DNA of 64,000 nt from Costus lasius (Eukaryota; Streptophyta; Magnoliopsida; Zingiberales; Costaceae). Position 1 is the first letter of the stretch. Every line of letters starts with the position of its first letter. The stretch spans positions 124,077,493 through 124,141,492 of the forward strand of contig CM050448.1 of the NCBI GenBank assembly GCA_027563935.2, given 5' to 3'. The notes under the pieces were generated by a model. The model saw only the letters and a program-made list of their open reading frames with translations, did not search any database and was not told the DNA's origin. A program made the position numbers and the translations under genes. Shown here piece after piece: positions 22,450 to 34,453 of this stretch.

Positions 22450-25400
22450 TCTACTGCAATCCCATGAGCATCATACAAGCTAGGGACAAGCTGGGGACAA
22501 CCTTGGACAATAATTTGAACCTCCCTGAGATTCTTTGAGATGTGTGATATTCTTTTACAACCTATTATAAAAATCTGCTCTAACCATTGCATTTCTTGCC
22601 ACCAGTCAGGCAATGATCGTAATCGGCTACATCTGATAATTGATAATGTTTGAAGCCAATTACAATGCCTAATGTCTTTTGGCAGTTGTCTCAGCTCGTC
22701 ACATCCAACTATTTCCAACTTTTCAATATATCTACAACTATACTGAAAAAATATAGAGTCTTGGCAGAAGAAGTGACTTTGCAACCATATAGTCACTCGC
22801 TCTATAATAGGCACTTTCGGTAGTTTCGTTAGTTTAGGGCAATGAATTATTGTCAAATTTTGAATACGAAAATATCTTAAATTCCATTCCACAAGAATAG
22901 GCATCTCAGATAAAATTAGACAATCTAAGTGAAAATAACTATTCTCATCATCTGGTATGCGGTTGTCCACATAAGCTAGTGAATCCATGCCACTTATCTC
23001 AAGAATATTAAGAGAATCTAGAAAACCTAGAGATGGTATATTGTCACATCTTTTGACATTGATTAGTCTTATCTCATATAAACTCTTCATCCAATTGGGG
23101 AATTCCATGCCGAAGTAGGAAATGACATCCAAGTGTTTCAAATAAGAGAGATTAGGTTGGAGACCTTCAAGTATCTCATAAGATGCCAATTGCTCATTTA
23201 CCCTCATATCCATATTCCACCATTCCCAATGTAGCACTAAATATTCTAAATATTTTTTCTCCTTCAAGTTGACACTTGTAATAGCATCTAGATCTAGCAC
23301 GCGTTCAAGATGTTGTAGGTGCAATTGTTCAATATTCATTAGAGATTACAACTCCTTTAATGCTAAATTTCCATGATCATCGTCTTCTATCTTGTAACCT
23401 GACAAAGCCTCAAGTTTAATTAATTTAGAAAGTCCAGTTGGTTGCCAAGTCAATGAAGCACATCCAATCATGTTTAGGTTTCTTAGCCTTTCCATGTGTC
23501 TCAAATCTTCAGGCAACTCCTTAATCCAATGACAAGCTTCAATATCAAGCACTTGCAAATTTGCAAGACTAGTGATTGATTTTGGTAGTCTTTGAAGCCT
23601 CACACAATGAGCTATTTTTAGAATTTGTAATTTTTTGAGGTTGTAGATTTTCTTTGGTAACTTTAGAAGCTTTTTACAATAAGATAAACTCAAAACACAT
23701 GGATTATGAAGGTCACAAATATACTTTGGGGGCTCTTCTATCTCCTTCTCAGAAAGGTTGAGGTATCTCAAACGAAGAAGCAAGCCAATTGTATTTGGTA
23801 ATAATTGGATGTTGGTATCTATTATGCTTAATATAGTTAAATTTGTGAATAAATACTCTGGGATCTCTATTGGTGATGCTATTTGACATTTCTCAATATA
23901 GAATGTCATCTCTTCTTTGTATCTATACAAAATCAATGTCCTCACATTGTTGGCAATTTTAGTCTGCAAATTAAATAAAAAAGTGCTAGGGTAAGAATTG
24001 ACACGTACACATAGGTAGCGACACAACCGTGGAATTCTTGATTCTTGACCATTGTTTCTCAAATGGTAGATGCTTTCTGTTATGCGAAATATTTCTTTAT
24101 TGAGACAAATGTCAGTCAAAAAAGGAATTACATGAGTAAAAAAATATTGCTGATAACTTGTTGAATATGTAAAGATTCCTTCAGTAATGAGCATATGAAA
24201 GCAACTTTCTTCAGCTGAGCAGAATCGAAGTGGTTCAAGTAATGAAGTGTACAAATAGATATGTGCAAGTGCAGCTGAAGCATAATTCATTTTCACCAAT
24301 TTGTAGTTTTTATTCTCGTCATTTATAAAAGCATTGTTGCTCAGGTCAGTGTACCTCGATATTGAGCCGAAAATTTTTGCTTCCAAGAAATTGTGTTGAT
24401 AATAGCTATCAAGATATAGTTGGTTAGCTAAATTTTGTATATCTGCATACTTAATAGAGGAATAATTTTGCTTCACTTGAGGAGAATGTGTCCTTGGTAT
24501 TGCATATCTCAACAATATTTCTTTCCATCCATCATATGACAAATTATCAGATAAGTCATGTTCAACATCATTTTCTCTAATATCATAACTGCGACAAGTG
24601 ATGATCACTATACTGCCTGGGCCACTCAAGTTAATGAGATTCTTTTTTAGTTCCTCTAACTTGTCATAGTCCTCCTTGGATATGTCAATTCCATCCAAAA
24701 CAAAAAGACATCTCGCTTGAGGAGGTGTCTTACGCACGATACTCCAAATATCAATGTTTGAAGATAGTCTCCCCACTTGGGATGAAATATATTCATTAGA
24801 AAATTTGTAACCATAATCTAATGGGTAGATACCCAATCTAGAATTATCCACCCATGCTCGATGTTTAAAGAATTCACAAACTAAAGGATGATGATAAATC
24901 ATACGAGCCAAAGTGGATTTTCCTATCATTCCATCGCCAGTTATGTAAATGGTGAGTGGCACATCACTATTAATGTCCATTGATGCTTTCTCTTTTTGTA
25001 ACCGAAAAAGAATATTCAAAATTCTTGTTATGTCATCATCTCTTTCTATGATAATTTCTTCCCGCATAATAGAATAGTAGTCAGCATGATTTGGATCTAT
25101 GGATTCCGTGGCATCTATTGAGAGGTCAAATGCAACCGCTCTACTTGAAAGGCAATTCAATCTTTTTGCAATCTCCTTGAGCTCAAGTAGAATAGCATAG
25201 CAGCGGGATGTGATGCAGCCGTGAAGCAAAAAGTTAGAAGATGATACCTCTGGTTTTTGCCAACTGGAATCCTGGATGACTTCAAGTATGTTTTGGACAT
25301 CCTCGTGCACCGCATGAACATCCCACACCCACTTGCTCAACTCCGGCTCCTCGAGGGATCGTAGATTAGCATATGCAATGACTGCATTGATGGCACAGAG

Positions 25401-25523
25401 ACTATCAGTGACCATTTCTAGATGGTCCGAGATGTGCAGTTGCTGGCCGAATAATCTGATTTCAGGCGATGACAAACTAGACAGGATGCGCTTCAAGTTG
25501 GGAATCAACAATGGTGAAGCCAT
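22389..25523 (-). pseudogene. NLR (CNL-like), copy 1, single premature stop
   Basis: One long frame broken once. Codons from ATG 25523 run 725 residues to TAA at 23346-23348, then the same frame continues to 22389. The intact paralog has CAA (Gln) there, so a single C-to-T change ended the protein. Order: Rx_N-like helical N-terminus (about 1-130), P-loop GDGMIGKST (196-204), kinase-2 LFVLDGID, RNBS-B-like VIITCRS, then LRRs from about 555. The truncated form would keep the NB-ARC-like part and the first LRRs and lose some 320 LRR residues. TATA box and leader are conserved with the intact copy, so the gene may still be transcribed. Confidence 0.88.
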
Positions 25524-25574
25524 GGAACTTACGTTTTCTTCTTCTTCTTAATTATCATATCTCTTTGTGTCATG

Positions 25575-25584
25575 TATTTATATA
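25575..25584 (-). promoter_or_regulatory. TATA box of NLR copy 1
   Basis: Minus strand TATATAAATA lies about 52 bases before the ATG. The surrounding CGTACTATTAGTCC phrase is identical to that upstream of the intact NLR at 62487-62496. The implied leader is short. Confidence 0.6.
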
Positions 25585-25599
25585 GGACTAATAGTACGC

Positions 25600-26464
25600 A
25601 AGAGCATTACTTACATCTAAAGCAAAGCGCAAAACAAAGAAGCATCCTTGTACTTTTAACGAATGAATTAACTAGTTGATGCCCAAGCAACGAATCAATA
25701 TTTAAGTAGAAGGATACCAAAGCATAAAGCCAACACGTAAAGAAAGGTTATACCACTATGAATTAGCAAAAATGCAAGCAAGTAATCAAGAATCCAATGA
25801 TACCAAAGCATGAATTAGACAATATCAATTCAAAGGAAGTTACAAGTTTTTCATAACACAAATCTCTTAAAGCATTATTTTCTCAAATGGATCCATAAAT
25901 AAAATCAAAATAGTAAGATACACAATAAGTTAACCCCTTACAATCTTCATGGAAGGAGGTGAATCTATATATTATCTTGTGTGCAACTATTTTATTAAAA
26001 TTCTAAAAATAATTATCTCTCAATTAAATAGCATAATAAATGTATATTATTATCCCTTACTAATATAAAATATAATTAAAATTATTTTTATAGTCTCGCC
26101 ATTAATTACAAAACCAACTCTCATAAATTGTTAATTTTTTGAAAAACAAATACAAAGGAAAATTTTACAATTGATTTATGTGTCAAAGGGTCTTCAAATT
26201 CATCCTCACGTTAATTATGGATCTTAAAGTTTGGGACCTCAACTAAAAGTCGGCAAAAGAAACACGATGGCCTCATCTAAACTTTCCTAATCGCCAGTCT
26301 TTTAACATGATTTTCTTTGATTTTTGACGAAAAAAAAATCATAGATTACAAAACAAGCAAACTCTATACATCACTCACTTCACCATCCACGTTAAGCTAC
26401 AGCTGGCACCATAGAAAACCCGACACTGCATCGCGGCCTAAAATATCGCTCCTTTAAATGGAAA
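25600..26464. other. Upstream spacer of NLR copy 1
   Basis: AT-rich. Bases about 25725-25850 match 54190-54310, so a piece of the NLR upstream region is also present left of the LTR remnant at 54.5 kb. No gene is seen. Confidence 0.4.
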
Positions 26465-26773
26465 CTTAAGCATTTAATTTTAAAAAGTTTTTTTTTAAAA
26501 TCTTTTTTTAGAAATGATCTATATAACCTAAGCTACGCAATGGTATTAATATTAAGGTATTTTAGATCATGTATACTTATTAAATACCCTAAACAAAATT
26601 ACATAAAAGACAAAAATAAATAATATTTTCATATTATATATGATTTTGTTTAGGGTATTTAACAAGTATACATGATCTAAAATACTCCAATATTAATACC
26701 ATTGCGTAGCTTAGGTTGTATAGATTATTTTTAAAAAAAAATTAAAAAAAAACTTTTTTAAATTAAACTTAAG
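26465..26773. mobile_element. Long-inverted-repeat MITE, family 1
   Basis: The ends are inverted copies (cttaag, ttaattt, then long A/T runs). The arms continue inward through agatcatgtatacttattaaa and its complement, so almost the whole 0.3 kb folds on itself. Related elements lie at 30532-30935, 31084-31473 and 42130-42395. No transposase is encoded. Confidence 0.7.
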
Positions 26774-28384
26774 CATGCTGCTTAAGTGTGCTGCCGAAGA
26801 AAAATTTCCCCTTAAAATGTCTACTTTCAATGTTTTGCATTCTGAACGAAGAATATACCAGTTTATCCGGATCCTGTGTCTCTTTCTCGCGAAGAATATA
26901 CCAGTTTAGGCTATCTATTCGGTTCAAACTGAACCAAACTAAATTGAATCATACCGATTCAATTCAAACTGATTAAATTCTAACTGAATCAATTTATTTT
27001 CAATAATAATAAATCCAACTTGAACCGAATGTGAGTAAACACGAATAGTTCAGTTCAATTTAGTTCAAACCAATTAAACCGAATAGTGACACTAATTCAC
27101 CATTTTCTAATATAAGATCAACTAACAATAAAATATTTTAAGTACTAATGTCCAATTTCATTTTTTTTCTACATAAAGCCTTTAGTCTTTTTAAGGTTTT
27201 TTCAATTTTAATTGTTATTAATTGGTTCAGTTTAGTTTAATTTATATAGATTTTAAAAATAAAAAATCAAAATTGAACTGATTTAATCTCACCCCATCCA
27301 TGAATGAAACGCCACCTTGGCTTAAGGAATTTGTCATCCTGGCTTGAAGGGCATGAGTTCCATTGACACGATCGAGAGCAAGGACGCTGGTGGGTGGGGA
27401 AGACAAAGTCGACGGCAATTTCAAATAGCGAGACAAGGTCGCATTGAGCTTCGTCGGTGGGCAAGATCTTCATGTAGCTCGGGCACGGCAAACAACGGCT
27501 TCGAATGCCGAAGCATCGTCCTCGAGAGCTGGCGAGCAGTCGGCACGAGGCGTCTCATGCACAGGGGTGGCGACCGTGTGGCAATAGCCACCTGACATCG
27601 GCGACCCGTCCCGAGCACGCGTGTGAACCAGTATCGATGAGCGACGCATAGGTGGCCAGCCACGTGGCTGGCGGCACGGGACGGCGACAGATTACGCAGC
27701 TACCAAGTTGGCACCGTGTGCGAGTAACTTGCCAACATGGAACCAGGTGGTGAGGTCGTGAATGCTAGTTCGTCCACCTGGCAGCCGAGTTGGCATGGGA
27801 GAAGACGAAGTCAACATCTGGCTTTTACTTCATTCTTCCACTCGACGCTCCGCTCGTCTCTCGCTTTCGGGGTACCTTGCTTCTGCGCTCCCTCCTCCTC
27901 TCTGTCTGGTGTTCGGCAGTGATTGCCGATGGCCTTCGACGTTAGTGGTGTGGTTGTGGGCGGTTCAGCATCGTAGGTGCTCCCCTGTGTCTTCTTCCTC
28001 TAGCACGACGGAGCCGGCGAGTTCATCTCGCCGAGGTAATCTCTCGGTTCTTCTGGTTTTGGCTGGTTTTCTCCTCACTCATTTCTACGTCGACGTCACA
28101 TCTGGCCGGTGACATCGCGGCTGGTTTTCTCCAACGTCTCTATTTTTGGCAACCTCTCTCCCTCGACTTTCCGGCATCATGTAGTTCTTGCCGAGTCCTA
28201 TGTTCTTTGACAAAATTATGAATCCGACTCAATGAACATCTGCTCAGAACTCAACGTGGTTTATTGATGCAACCACTAGCATCCCTAGAACTAGATGAGC
28301 TTGAGAAACTCATTCTATATAATACAATGCACAATATGTTAGAACTAGATGAACTAGTATATGAAACTAAAGTGCTATGAATAC
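26774..28384. other. Intergenic, including a GC-rich unrecognised stretch
   Basis: Bases 26915-27110 are rich in ggttcaa/ttgaacc words, in the style of degenerate non-autonomous elements. Bases 27290-28200 are GC-rich with several overlapping short ORFs on both strands. None shows a family motif or a consistent splice pattern, so I annotate no gene. Confidence 0.35.
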
Positions 28385-28396
28385 AATAAAGATTGC

Positions 28397-28790
28397 TATT
28401 ATGTGATAAATTTTTTATATTATATAAAAATAGTAATATTATACAAAAATATTGAGTCATTATACGAAAAATTATAATCATTACACGATAAATTACTCCT
28501 ATTATATAGTAAATTATAATCATTATACGATAAATAATAGTCATTATACGATAAATAACAGTTATTATACAATCAATTATTGACATTAAACCAAAATATT
28601 TTTATAATATACGATAATTTGCACTTATAATCTCTTAGTTACTGTCATTATACCATAAGTCACTAGCATTATACAATAAATTACTGACATTAAACCAAAA
28701 TATTTGGCTATTATACGATAATTTACACCTATTATCTCTTAATAACTGCCATTATACAAAATAATTCTGATATTATACCAAACTATTTTA
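28397..28790. repeat. Degenerate 21-bp minisatellite
   Basis: About 18 units of roughly 21 bp with the consensus cattatacgataaattac plus three variable bases. A higher-order repeat of about five units starts with cattaaaccaaaatattt (near 28584 and 28689). The unit length is a multiple of three, so a minus-strand ORF with repeating IIYRIM arises automatically. It is low-complexity and not a convincing protein. Confidence 0.75.
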
Positions 28791-28924
28791 CAATTTATAA
28801 ATAAAACTAGTGTGCAAATATGCTGAAATTAAAAAAAAAAATCTTACTTAAATTTTGGTAAATTTTGATGGAAAAAAAAGCTACTTAGAAGACGTAAGAT
28901 TATTGCTGCAAATTTTTCAAAGAT

Positions 28925-29260
28925 AGTCGTCGGAACCTTCGAGCCTACACAAAAAAAAAACATAATTAGGGATTAGGCCAACTAATCGTTCGTAAAAGGA
29001 GAGGAACTCGAAAGCCGTTAGCACAGTATCAGAGGTCGTCGGAGGTTGTCTGCACAAAAAAACCACGATTAGGAGTCAGGCCAACTAATCATTCATAAAA
29101 GGAGAGGAACTCAGAGGTCGTCAGCATAATGAGGTCATCGGCATAATATTGGAGGTCGTCGGAGGTTGTCGACATAGTATCAGAGGTCATCAGCACAGTA
29201 TCAAGGGTCCTCGGCAGCTACACAAAACCCGCGCAATTAGGGCTTAGGGAAATAATCGTT
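28925..29260. repeat. Imperfect repeat of about 100 bp
   Basis: cacaaaaaaa followed by a gattaggccaactaatcgttc phrase occurs near 28945 and 29052, and more loosely near 29220. Between them are repeated agaggtcgtcggaggttgtc words. The units are uneven because of indels. No coding signal is seen. Confidence 0.6.
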
Positions 29261-29639
29261 TGGCACAGTAATGACTTTGTTGAGGTCCTCAGCGAGCGTC
29301 GCATACCGTCTGAGAGTGCGACTGTCGGAGGCCATTTGAGAGTGCGAGCATCGCAGACTATTAGGCAATTTTTTTGTCGCAGCAAGGGTTGCGGAGAAAT
29401 AGAGGTGCGAGAGAGTGAAGGCGAGGTGAGCATGGGCAGGTGATGGGTTAATGCAAAACTTTTTACCATAGTTGAGTTAAAGCTTTGCTGTAACAGTTAG
29501 CTCGTAACGGTAATATTATATAACACGAGTTAAAATCATATAAAGTTTCATTGAATATAAGGTTTCGTTGAGATTCGAGGGTACTTGCTCTAAAATTAGT
29601 GTAAGATTGATGTAGGTACCCTTTTGTAAAATTTGCGAT
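29261..29639. other. Intergenic, nothing recognised
   Basis: No repeat or gene that I can support. Short ORFs have no family features. Confidence 0.3.
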
Positions 29640-30260
29640 AGGATACCTACTCTCAAAGGAAGTAGCGCGAAGGCGAGGAAACTTAACATCTTAACCTCGA
29701 TGGTCACAACTTTCTCCAAGTCAACTAACTCCAAAGGGGACCATGTTCGAAATCCAACGGGTAAAACAGCTCCTCTCGAGAAGAAAATGAGTTGATAAGC
29801 CTACACCTACTGGGTTTTGGAGATGGGCAGAACCCGCTTTGGCTCAGCCCGCTAACTAAAACTAATCTATTTAATCTTCAGCCCAGCCACGCCGAATCAA
29901 CCCAATATAAGACCCATTTATCCTATGGCAACAACTCAGCCCAGTATAAACCCTTGGAATTAGGCTTTTGACTTGACTCGGCATAAAGTGTGGGCAATGA
30001 TAATGTAGATTCGACCTCTTAATAAAGAGATAGCATAGGAGGAGATTAGGGCAGAAGGAGAGCATCCTACGATGAAATTGGTAGTGGAGGAAGAGCTGGA
30101 GGATGTACGTACCATGCAAGAGGGTACTGAAAAGAGGAACCCAACTTGCAAGAGAAAACTCAACGCAAGTAGAGCTACCCAAAAGTCTAGGAGGAAGGCA
30201 TCGTAGGAATCGAGGCTAGGATTCAAACTGAAAGTCTAGGAGCAACCCAAAAGTCTAGGA
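29640..30260. repeat. Dispersed duplicated segment, copy 2 (partial)
   Basis: Matches 34410-35410 and 6875-7420, including gagatgggcagaacccgctttgg and the aataaagagatagcatagg phrase. It provides the empty site for the MITE at 34457-34837: here gaggaaactta continues directly to acatcttaacc. Confidence 0.65.
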
Positions 30261-30434
30261 GGAGGAAGGCACCTCCTCCTCCGGCCGTCGTCGATGATCT
30301 CGAGGACGGAGGAGGAGGTGGAGGCGGTGGGTCTGTCCTTGTCCTTGAGATGCGCGGCGGGGTGGTCGCGGATCCGGCCGATGACCTCGGCGGGGTGGTC
30401 GGCCAGTGGAAGAGACGGCGCGGCTGGGGCCGCC

Positions 30435-31048
30435 TTAGGGTTGGGGCTGGAGAAGTGGAGGCGGTGCTTGGAGTGGTGGGGAGTGGTGGTCTTCGTGTGG
30501 TGGTGGGGAGTCGTTGGAGCGCTTCTTGGGGAAAGTTGTTGGAAGCGCCCGGGGGCGCTTAGAACTTCTAGGTGGGGTTTTTCGTTTTGGCATTAAAAAA
30601 TATTTTTTTTTTTTATTTTTTAGAAATGATGTATATCTTGTAAGCTATCCAATAATATTAATATTGGGATATTTTAGATTATGTATATGTATAGAATACT
30701 CTAATCAATATTAGATTTTTTATAAGGTAAATAATATTTTGTCTTATATGTGATATTAGTTAAGGTATTTTATACCTATACGTAATCTAGAATATCCTAA
30801 TATTGGTACCATTGGATAACTTACAAGATATACATCATTTCTAAAAAAAAAATAAAAAAAAAATATTTTTAGTGCAAAAACAAAGGGACCTCACTTGGAA
30901 GTTCTAAGCGCCCCCGGGCGCTTTCAACAATTTTTCGCTTCTTGGGGTTGGCGTAGGAGAGGGCATTGGCGGAGCCATCGGAGAGCAATCGACGGAGAGA
31001 GAGGGGGGAAGCAAGCAGAGATGTCTCGTTGGAGCAAGAGGACCCCAT
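30435..31048 (-). pseudogene. Unrecognised ORF interrupted by a MITE
   Basis: Minus strand ATG at 31048 opens a frame beginning MGSSCSNETSLLASPLSLRR, rich in Ser, Leu and Arg. At 30936 a 404-bp MITE intervenes. Beyond it, using one copy of the 12-bp direct repeat, the frame continues with a His/Pro-rich stretch to TAA at 30435-30437. The high GC and codon-like continuity suggest a gene's first exon, but I recognise no family and see no further exon with confidence. It could be chance in a GC-rich patch. Confidence 0.35.
30520..30947. mobile_element. Mutator-like MITE with 12-bp direct-repeat flanks
   Basis: Element 30532-30935 has terminal inverted repeats of over 35 bp: aaagttgttggaagcgcccg at the left and, inward from the right, aaaaattgttgaaagcgccc. 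cgcttcttgggg occurs on both sides (30520-30531 and 30936-30947). Mutator-type insertions make 9-11 bp duplications, so 9-11 of these 12 matched bases may be the duplication. The AT-rich core resembles the MITEs at 26465 and 42130. Confidence 0.8.
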
Positions 31049-31083
31049 CGCAGGAAGTCTCAATAAGACAAACGAGCAAATTT

Positions 31084-31473
31084 TTTAGGCACACGTTGCC
31101 TAAAAAAATTAAGAAGAATGAATAATTTTGGATAAAAAATATTTTTTTAAAAAAAATTATAAAAAAATAATTTATGTGTTTTAAGCTATTCAATCATATT
31201 AATATCATCGTGAATAAATTTATTCACGATGAGAAATTAGCATTATTTTAAACATAGTAGAAAAAATTTGTTACAGTAATTGATAATTTTTCTATCATAT
31301 TTAAATGATTAATTTTTTATCATGAATAAGTTTATTTATGATGATATTATTACATTGGATAGCTTAGAACATATAGATTATTTCTTTTTCTTTATTTTTT
31401 TTAAAAAATATTTTTTTTAATTAAAAATAATCTATTCTCCTTAATTTTTTTAGGCGCATGCATGTTCCTAAAA
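31084..31473. mobile_element. Long-inverted-repeat MITE, second type
   Basis: The left end, tttaggcacacgttgcctaa, and the right end, read inward as tttaggaacatgcatgcgcc, share the terminal tttagg and then gcctaaaaaaattaag. A central palindrome, tcgtgaataaatttattcacga, lies near 31207-31228. After it, sequence resumes that matches 42668 onward. Confidence 0.65.
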
Positions 31474-33088
31474 GATATTTATGTAATATTAATTCAAAGC
31501 ATGAGCATGAGAATTTAGGTTATGTATGGTGAGAGTTTTTCTTTACTTACACATCTTTCCTCATGGTCTTTGATCAGGTAGCATTACTATTGTCGCATTG
31601 TAACTTAAACATTACTTCTTGCAATTGAAGAAGTTAACCTTAACTTAACGGGGGTTTGATCGTTTGGCTTATTGAGACTTCCTTGAACGAATGGTCTTTG
31701 CATGCTTTTCTAAGTTCCAAGTGCTTAGTTTCTTGGCACCTTTTGAGAGTCTTCTTACTGTTAAAGCTCTTTGAGACTTCCTAAGCAGTTGGTTTGCCCA
31801 TGCCCTTTTTGTAGAAAGACATTCATGATTCATGCACTCTTAGGGCCTGTATGGCCCCGCTTTGAAGCTGATTTTAATTAGCTTTTAAGCAGAAAACAGT
31901 TAGAAAAACTGTTTGGTAATGAAAAGTAGAAGCAGAAAAAAGCAGTAAAAAACAGAAGTTATGAAAGCTAAAATTTGATGCTTTTACAGCTTCTGTTTCT
32001 CTAAAAAAGTAATTTACATAATTTTATTTAAAATTTTAAAATTTTCACATTAAAGGAAAAAAAATATTATATTATTTTAAATAATTTAAAATAATATATT
32101 TATTTATTATTTTAAATTTTGACATCAGTTAAAAAGTTATTAACCAAACATCTTATAAATTTTAACAGTGCAGCACAGTACAGTACAGCATAGTTAAAAA
32201 GTTATTAACAGTGGGGCCAAACAGGCCCTTAGTTTGTTAGGAGTTTAACTTTCCCTTAATAAGCTAATTGTATACATTTTATTTTAAGGTTGGGTGTATA
32301 CATTGTAGAAAGACATTCATGATTCATGTATTTATTTTATTACTATAGTAATAATATATTTTTAAAATATGAAAATTAATTTAAATAATAAAATAATATT
32401 CTTTTAAAAATATGAATAATATTTCATATTTATACTAATTATATAATTTAAATAGGCTACAAGGCTAACCCAAGTAGCCCCAAAATTGTTAGGGTTAAAT
32501 TCTTATTGATCTAAACCTCTAGGTGGTTGAATCAATTAAAAGAAAATGTTAGTTATAACCAACATCAAACTAACTTATTAAGTTAATGAGCCCAAATAAT
32601 AATATGATCCAATTTAAAATACTTAAACACATATTAGTGATAGTAAACTCACTTAAGTATTATATATCATAACATGGTTTCATCCACTTACTCATGTGGG
32701 ATATCACAAATGCACAAGTAATACTTGAAGGGTGAGTTTTTTTTACTTTATAGGCCATAATATGCATACCTGGTACTTAATAGTTGTGATAGAAATCATG
32801 CAAAGATGGTATGAGATGATCACAGCAGATCCAAAAAGCCACCAGCCTAGTATTAATAGTAACATAAAGTCTCAATACTCTTCCTCTTCTTATCAGTTTA
32901 CAATATCTCCTTTTAAGAAGAAAGAAAGAGCCATGATGATGTCATATGACACTCTCTTGTGGATCTTTATTAAAACATAATTCCCTTAAAAACATTATAA
33001 CAAACTTTATGTACCTATAATTTGATCCACTAGACGAAACAACTTACCTCACCCTTCAAATTTGTGTGCCCGAGTATTCGTTGAATAA
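31474..33088. repeat. Downstream spacer of F-box copy B (duplicated at 42668-44100)
   Basis: Collinear with 42668-44100, with scattered differences and one MITE (31843-32228) present only here. No gene is seen. It extends the duplicated block beyond the F-box gene. Confidence 0.75.
31840..32231. mobile_element. Tourist/PIF-Harbinger-like MITE, TSD TTA
   Basis: Element 31843-32228 starts gggcctgtatggccccgc and ends gtggggccaaacaggccc, flanked by tta at 31840-31842 and 32229-32231. The paralogous empty site near 43045 reads ccctcttagtttgtt without it. A 3-bp TTA duplication and GGGCCTGTTTGG-type ends mark PIF/Harbinger MITEs. Confidence 0.88.
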
Positions 33089-34370
33089 TTAAGCCTCAAT
33101 TGTAGGCCTGATCTCAATTCCTAGAACAACGAGACCTGATTTCCAATGCAGGGCTTTGACTTCAGTGAAGGCCATGGTCATCTCCCCGTCCTCCCACTCC
33201 TCATTGTCGACCTTTCCCATTGAAATCTCCAACCACCTATCATCCCTAAGCACAGTCACCGATCTGCTATTAATAACAACATCAACACCATGATCATTAT
33301 CATCATCAACAACATCATCTTCATTATTAACACCATCATTGTCATCCTCAGCATCGTTGTTGTTGTCGTCGTCATCAGCACCATGATCATTATCATTATC
33401 ATTTACATTCATTGGTGGGGTGGGAATAAACGATGTGTAGTTTGGCACCAGGCGGACTATTTTAGTGGATGATTGCAGTCCAAGCGCCACGGATGCTTCT
33501 TGAGGATGTTCATCGAAGCCTCGAGACGAATTGGTTAGCTTGAAGACAAGAAATGCTTCATAGGTTGTGTTGCGAGAGAGAATGTTGCTCTGGATCATGC
33601 CACGAATATCCAATCAGCATACACTGATCAGTATAGCAGCCTCTGAGAACCTGAGACGTATAGGAATTGAGCAAAATTGGTCGACTATCACTATGCTAAC
33701 TTTGGTTGTGTCTGCAAAATTAGGAGGGCGAGAAGAAGACTAGGAACGCCAAGCAGAATACCTTGAATCGGCAACAGGGATCCACCTCCAATACTGGGGC
33801 GTCCCAATCCAAGCTATCATAAGCGTTCGAGCGGGAAGCATGAAGCACTTAGCCCAACTCGGCTTCTCCAAACGTACACCCTGAAAACCAACCCAAATAT
33901 CAAGATTAACTAATTCCCCATTCGATCTTGCCACCCGAAACACCTAGATTCAAGCACAAAATGTTCTTCGTCGGGAATTTATGAATTTTCTTTTCAACCA
34001 AAAAGAATCCTAATAATCCTTCAATGGAGAGGACGATCAAGGGAGTTTGCACTAATAAAACCCTAAATTGATGAGGTTTTAATGAGGGTTTCGATAGGCA
34101 TACCATCCTGCCGGCATCGAGAAGGACCCAATCGCGGAGGCGGAAGAAAAGGTCGCGCTTGGAAGAAGAGGGGTCGATCGGATCAGTAGAGCGATCTAGT
34201 GGAGACTGATAGTCCGGCGGTAGGAATCGTTCCCAGACGCTGTCGGAGCCGGCGACGGAGCGGAAAGCGGAGGAGACGCCGGCGCAACGGCAGGCATCTG
34301 GCGGCGAAGTAAGGGATACGATGTGCGCAATGCAGTCTTTAGGAAGCCGCTCGATGCCGAACTCTTCCAT
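33089..34370 (-). pseudogene. F-box/PP2-B-like gene, copy B, one internal stop
   Basis: Best-preserved F-box copy. Exons are 34370-34104 (F-box, from MEEFGIERLPKDCIAHI), 33880-33762 (VRLEKPSWAKCFML ... YWRWIPVADSR) and 33650-33089 (PP2). PP2 landmarks: LDIRGMIQSNIL, TTYEAFLVFKL, DRWLEISMG, and the C-terminal WKSGLVVLGIEIRP. The single clear lesion is TGA at 33614-33616 where PP2 proteins have the Trp of VCWLxIRG. Between the two PP2 halves an Asp/Asn-rich insert of about 50 residues is encoded by GAT/AAT triplet repeats. Upstream, a MITE sits 87 bases from the start codon. The usual NLR partner is missing from this block. Confidence 0.86.
33260..33410. repeat. Triplet (GAT/AAT) repeat tract in the PP2 exon
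   Basis: Plus strand runs of atcatcatc, acaacatc and gttgttgtcgtcgtc encode an acidic, Asp/Asn-rich spacer on minus. The same tract is expanded and partly duplicated at 44160-44374. Triplet expansion keeps frame, which may explain its tolerance. Confidence 0.7.
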
Positions 34371-34453
34371 TTGATGTTGATCCGTTTCCAATCAAAGCAT
34401 CAAAATAGGATTTGAGAAGGGAAGCGAAGGAGCGACGAAGAAGGCAAGGAAAC

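Noticed and set aside
27290..28200. A gene in the GC-rich stretch
   Set aside because: Many short overlapping ORFs, no consistent frame, splice pattern or motif.
28251..28586. 111-codon Ile/Tyr/Met-rich ORF
   Set aside because: Direct product of the 21-bp minisatellite, whose unit is a multiple of three.
28397..28790. CRISPR-like regular repeats
   Set aside because: Units are contiguous without unique spacers and the genome is eukaryotic.
33906..34391. F-box protein start at 34391
   Set aside because: That codon is TTG. The first ATG in frame is at 34370 and is conserved in all copies.
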